Source: Desulfobulbus sp.
Lineage (GTDB): Bacteria; Desulfobacterota; Desulfobulbia; Desulfobulbales; Desulfobulbaceae
DNA length: 9,010 bases
Assembly: GCA_017998195.1 (NCBI GenBank)
Contig: JAGODN010000078.1
Span: forward strand, 1 to 9,010
Direction of reading: 5' to 3'
The notes under the pieces were generated by a model. The model made no database searches and was not told the origin of the DNA. It was given only the letters and a program-made list of their open reading frames with translations. How positions within the stretch are numbered: position 1 is the first letter of the stretch; the number at the start of each line of letters is the position of its first letter. Position numbers and translations under genes: made by a program. Below are positions 6,634 through 9,010 of this stretch, piece after piece.

Positions 6634-7632
6634 ATGCCTGAATTACGGAAAGACCCGATCCTGGGCCGCTGGGTGATCATCGCCCAGGAACGGGGCAAAC
6701 GACCGACCGATTTCCTCATCGAGGAGTTCAAGGTCAAGGGCGGCTTCTGCCCCCTCTGCCCCGGCAACGAGAAGACCACCCCGGACGAGGTGCTCGTCTA
6801 CGGCCGGGAGTGGGGGTACCCCAATACCGCCGGCTGGCAGCTGCGGGTGGTGCCCAACAAGTACCCGGCCCTGATCATCGAGGGCAACCTGGACAAGCAG
6901 GGCGAGGGGCTCTACGATCGCATGAACGGCATCGGCGCCCACGAGGTGATCATAGAGAGCCCCAACCACCAGGACCGTTTCTCGCACCTGCCGCCGCACC
7001 ACATGCTGCTCACCTTCCGCGCCTTCCGTGACCGGATCCGCGACCTGGCCAAGGACAGTCGCTTCAGCTACGTGGTGGTGTTCAAGAACTTCGGCAAGGC
7101 CGCCGGCGCCTCGCTCGAGCACAGCCACTCGCAGCTGGTGGCCCTGCCCATCCTGCCGCGCCAGGTGACCTCGGAGCTGGAAGGCAGCCTGAACTACTAC
7201 CGCTACAAGGACCGCTGCATCTTCTGCGACATCATCCGCCAGGAGATCCAGCAGAAGATCCGGCTGGTCTGCGAGAACAGCCAGTTCGTCACCGTCACCC
7301 CGTTCGCGCCGCGCACGCCGTTCGAGATGTGGGTGCTGCCGCGCCATCACAGCTCCTCCTACGCCGACCAGGACGACGCCTCGCTCACCGCCCTGGCCGA
7401 GATCTTCTCCGAGACCCTGCGCCGGCTGGACGGGTGCATTCCCAACGTGCCCTACAATTTCGTCCTGCACACCCAGCCGCTGCGTTCCGGGCCGCTGGAG
7501 CACTACCACTGGCATTTCGAGATCGTGCCCAAGCTGACCAGCATGGCCGGCTTCGAATGGGGGACCGGGTTCTACATCAATCCCATGCCGCCGGAGGAGA
7601 CCTGCCGGTACCTCCGCGACGTGCATCTCTAG
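6634..7632 (+). CDS. galT: GalT-like hexose-1-phosphate nucleotidyltransferase (HIT superfamily, two zinc sites)
   Basis: The 332-residue protein has the duplicated HIT-fold layout of galactose-1-phosphate uridylyltransferase, which swaps UMP between UDP-glucose and galactose-1-phosphate through a uridylylated histidine. The first half shows a zinc site formed by CPLC (Cys39, Cys42), SPNH (His112) and the active-site stretch GASLEHSHSQL (His163-Ser-His165; His165 the likely nucleophile). The second half has another likely zinc site: CIFC (Cys195, Cys198), HH at 238-239 and EHYHWHFEIVP (290-300). A second complete site is a feature I associate with the plant ADP-glucose phosphorylase type of GalT homologue as well as some bacterial ones, and the active-site HSH replaces the HPH of E. 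coli GalT. The substrate could therefore be a UDP- or ADP-sugar. No galK or galE is nearby to support a Leloir role. It starts five bases after the dksA-like gene, and its stop overlaps the next gene's ribosome-binding site. Confidence 0.88.
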   Translation: MPELRKDPILGRWVIIAQERGKRPTDFLIEEFKVKGGFCPLCPGNEKTTPDEVLVYGREWGYPNTAGWQLRVVPNKYPALIIEGNLDKQGEGLYDRMNGIGAHEVIIESPNHQDRFSHLPPHHMLLTFRAFRDRIRDLAKDSRFSYVVVFKNFGKAAGASLEHSHSQLVALPILPRQVTSELEGSLNYYRYKDRCIFCDIIRQEIQQKIRLVCENSQFVTVTPFAPRTPFEMWVLPRHHSSSYADQDDASLTALAEIFSETLRRLDGCIPNVPYNFVLHTQPLRSGPLEHYHWHFEIVPKLTSMAGFEWGTGFYINPMPPEETCRYLRDVHL

Positions 7633-7641
7633 GAGGCTGCC

Positions 7642-7998
7642 ATGGACAAGAAACGCATTCTGCTGGTCGACGACGAGGACGGCATTCAACTCCTCTACCG
7701 CGGCGAGTTCGAGGACGAGGGCTACCTGGTCGACTCGGCCCGCAACGGCGAGGAGGCCCTGGCCCGGTTCCGCGCCAACCCGCCCGACCTGGTGCTGCTG
7801 GACATCAACATGCCGGGCCTGAACGGGATCGAGGTGCTCCGCCAGATGAAGGAGCTGCGCGCCGACCTGCCGGTCATCCTCTGTTCCGCCTACCCGGAGT
7901 ACAAGCAGGATTTCGGCAGCTGGGCCTCGGACGACTACGTGGTCAAGTCGGCCAACCTGGATGAACTCAAGGCCGTGGTGCGCAAGCACCTCGGCTGA
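7642..7998 (+). CDS. Single-domain response regulator (CheY/Spo0F-like receiver)
   Basis: The 118-residue protein is a lone receiver domain with no output domain. Acidic pocket Asp10-Asp11, phosphoacceptor Asp54 in LVLLDINMPGLNG, switch Ser82, aromatic Tyr99 and conserved Lys102 are all in place, so it should be phosphorylated and signal through protein contact or pass the phosphate on in a relay. The ribosome-binding site AGGAGG (7631-7636) overlaps the preceding galT-like stop codon, showing tight coupling to that gene. No histidine kinase or chemotaxis gene lies in the window, so its partner is unknown. Confidence 0.93.
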   Translation: MDKKRILLVDDEDGIQLLYRGEFEDEGYLVDSARNGEEALARFRANPPDLVLLDINMPGLNGIEVLRQMKELRADLPVILCSAYPEYKQDFGSWASDDYVVKSANLDELKAVVRKHLG

Positions 7999-8003
7999 GC
8001 CCA

Positions 8004-8054
8004 CCGGCCGGCGGGGCGGGGCCGGCCGCCCCTGTCCGGTTCCCCGGCCGGCGG
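8004..8054 (+). repeat. GC-rich hairpin and 11-bp direct repeat before the FolE2-like gene
   Basis: CCGGCCGGCGG occurs at 8004-8014 and again at 8044-8054. Between them a perfect 7-bp stem (GGGGCGG at 8013-8019 with CCGCCCC at 8026-8032) has a 6-base loop. No T-tract follows, so a classical terminator is unlikely; it may be an mRNA structure that separates expression of the regulator from the next gene, or may hide the weak ribosome-binding site there. Confidence 0.4.
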
Positions 8055-8061
8055 TGGCCCC

Positions 8062-8793
8062 ATGAAGGATATCCAGAGCCTGCCCGACCTGCGGCGCATC
8101 AGCATCCGCAAGGTCGGGGTCAAGAACATCACCTACCCGATCATCGTGCTCGACAAGGAGCGCAAGACCCAGCAGACCGTCGCCCGGGTCAACATGTACG
8201 TCAACCTGCCGCACCGGTTCAAGGGGACGCACATGAGCCGTTTTGTCGAGATCCTCAACCGTTTCCACGGCAAGTTCAACCTCCGCGCCTTCCACCGGAT
8301 TCTCGAGGAGATGAAGGTCCGGCTCGAGGCCGAGGCGGCCCACCTGGAGATCGCCTTTCCCTATTTCCTGCACGGCGGGGCGCAGGGCGCGACCCCGGGG
8401 CTGGAACGCTACGAATGCCGGCTGCACGGCTCGCTCGCCGACCGCCTCGACCTGGTGGTCGAGGTGGACGTGCCGGTGGCCCTGCGGACCGGGCTCGCCA
8501 CCGCTGGCGGGGATTCGGCGTTGGCCGGCATCTGGGGCATGGTCACGGTGGCGGTGCGCATGAACCGCTTCCTGTGGATCGAGGATCTGATCGCGCTCAT
8601 CGGCGAGGGCGCGGCCGCGCCCCCGGACCCGGCCGGGCCGGTGGAATCCGTGTGCCGGCGGGTCGGTTCGGTGCTCGCCGCCAGCGGCGCCTTCGACCGG
8701 TACAAAGTTGTTGTGAAAAACATAGCCAGCGGGTATGCAGCGTTTGCCTCCAGCGAATGGCCCGAACCGGCCGAAACCGCTGCCATTCACTGA
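8062..8793 (+). CDS. FolE2-family (GTP cyclohydrolase IB-like) protein, probable pseudoenzyme
   Basis: The N-terminal half matches FolE2, the metal-dependent GTP cyclohydrolase that opens folate and queuosine synthesis: IRKVGVKNITYPIIVLDK, the QTVARVNMYVNLP strand, KGTHMSRFVEILN, and FPYFLH. The start at 8062 fits the family N-terminus (MxDxQ-like); the ribosome-binding site is weak. In the second half the strands VEVDVPV (135-139) and MVTVAVR are kept at the normal spacing, but the segment between them (140-159) has none of the family's signature, which as I recall reads about CPCSKxISxxGAHNQR. The catalytic Cys would fall near 143-145 and is Thr/Leu; the His near 155 is Ala; the Asn-Gln-Arg positions are Gly-Ile-Trp. 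A later Cys-containing stretch reads AAAPPDP, and the C-terminal E-x-x-HNH-like metal site reads ASGYAAFA (222-229). No other frame restores the motif, so a sequencing frameshift does not explain it. It is 243 residues, a little short. It may bind GTP or a pterin without catalysis; the role is unknown. Confidence 0.85.
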   Translation: MKDIQSLPDLRRISIRKVGVKNITYPIIVLDKERKTQQTVARVNMYVNLPHRFKGTHMSRFVEILNRFHGKFNLRAFHRILEEMKVRLEAEAAHLEIAFPYFLHGGAQGATPGLERYECRLHGSLADRLDLVVEVDVPVALRTGLATAGGDSALAGIWGMVTVAVRMNRFLWIEDLIALIGEGAAAPPDPAGPVESVCRRVGSVLAASGAFDRYKVVVKNIASGYAAFASSEWPEPAETAAIH

Positions 8794-8875
8794 TTCCGGC
8801 GGCCTCCCGCGGACCACGCCGCACCACCCGGGCCGCGCCCTGCTTCCCGAACACCTCAAACAGGAACGGACTGCG
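8794..8875. other. Short spacer before glyS
   Basis: This 82-bp gap contains no ORF, terminator with a T-tract or convincing promoter. AGGAACGGA at 8862-8870 is the likely glyS ribosome-binding site. Confidence 0.4.
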
Positions 8876-9010
8876 ATGCATGAGCTTCTCTTTGAAATCG
8901 GCACAGAAGAAATCCCGGCCGGGTACATCCAGCCAGCCCTCGACGCCCTGGCCGCCAATGCGGCGCGGAAACTCCAGGACCTGGGTCTGGCGTTCACCGG
9001 GGTCCACACC
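8876..9010 (+). CDS. glyS: Glycyl-tRNA synthetase beta subunit, N-terminus (3' partial)
   Basis: The first 45 residues are visible (MHELLFEIGTEEIPAGYIQP and on), and the frame is open to the window edge. The EIGTEEIPA segment is the classic N-terminal signature of the beta subunit of the two-subunit (alpha2beta2) glycyl-tRNA synthetase, which charges tRNA-Gly together with GlyQ. In most bacteria glyQ lies directly upstream; here a FolE2-family gene takes that place and the protein is not a GlyQ-GlyS fusion, since it begins with the beta sequence. The alpha gene must be elsewhere. The start at 8876 follows AGGAACGGA. Confidence 0.95.
   Translation, partial: MHELLFEIGTEEIPAGYIQPALDALAANAARKLQDLGLAFTGVHT

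Noticed and set aside
8461..8560. Sequencing frameshift as the cause of the missing FolE2 motif
   Set aside because: Reading the other two frames across this stretch does not recover a CPC or GAHNQR-like motif, and flanking strands stay in frame at normal spacing.
6643..9009. 788-codon open frame on the minus strand
   Set aside because: It is antisense to galT-like, the response regulator, the FolE2-like gene and glyS, all with clear family motifs. In high-GC DNA stops are rare in the mirror frame; the translation is rich in V, G, A, L, H and D without recognisable domains.
1..9010. CRISPR array, tRNA or rRNA genes, prophage or defence cluster
   Set aside because: No regularly spaced repeats, no tRNA-like cloverleaf or rRNA sequence, and no nuclease, helicase or phage structural gene was recognised.

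Overview
The window is high-GC bacterial chromosome, and all genes lie on the + strand. The gene set fits an anaerobic, respiratory, Gram-negative bacterium: pentahaem nitrite reductase NrfA, PurA, omega subunit, DnaJ, MoaC, a DksA-type zinc protein, a two-zinc GalT-like enzyme, a single-domain response regulator, a FolE2 homologue and the beta subunit of a two-subunit glycyl-tRNA synthetase. My best guess is Desulfobacterota (old Deltaproteobacteria), possibly the Desulfobulbales. This is inferred from protein flavour and gene mix; no rRNA or lineage-specific marker is present.

Layout. (1) Positions 1 to about 1090 hold the 3' part of an insertion sequence: the C-terminal 294 residues of a DDE transposase, then a comparatively AT-rich end of about 200 bp. 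(2) The element abuts nrfA (1119-2573). The nrfA catalytic domain is intact, but its N-terminal export signal is cut short and no nrfH is seen upstream, so the IS appears to have landed in the start of nrfA or at the nrfH/nrfA boundary. A strong intrinsic terminator (2611-2645) follows. (3) purA (2820-4124) has its own good sigma70-like promoter (2709-2737). (4) A structured leader with a terminator-like hairpin (4248-4280) ends a few bases before the rpoZ ribosome-binding site. From rpoZ the genes run closely spaced: rpoZ, dnaJ, moaC, dksA-like, galT-like, response regulator. Gaps are 5-40 bp and dnaJ/moaC overlap by 8 bp, so they are probably one transcription unit. (5) After a 63-bp GC-rich gap come a FolE2-family gene (8062-8793) and the start of glyS, which runs off the window.

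Themes. The rpoZ-to-regulator run is a housekeeping and transcription-control cluster (omega, DksA-like factor, chaperone, molybdopterin step, sugar-nucleotide step, receiver). Nitrite ammonification (nrfA) and molybdenum cofactor synthesis (moaC) both suit anaerobic respiration, but nothing in the sequence links their control.

The points most worth a second look are: the FolE2 homologue has lost the family's catalytic cysteine and metal-binding residues while keeping its fold signature, so it is probably a pseudoenzyme; nrfA has lost its export signal through IS insertion; and a terminator-like hairpin sits directly in front of rpoZ. I saw no CRISPR array, tRNA, rRNA, phage module or recognisable new defence system.
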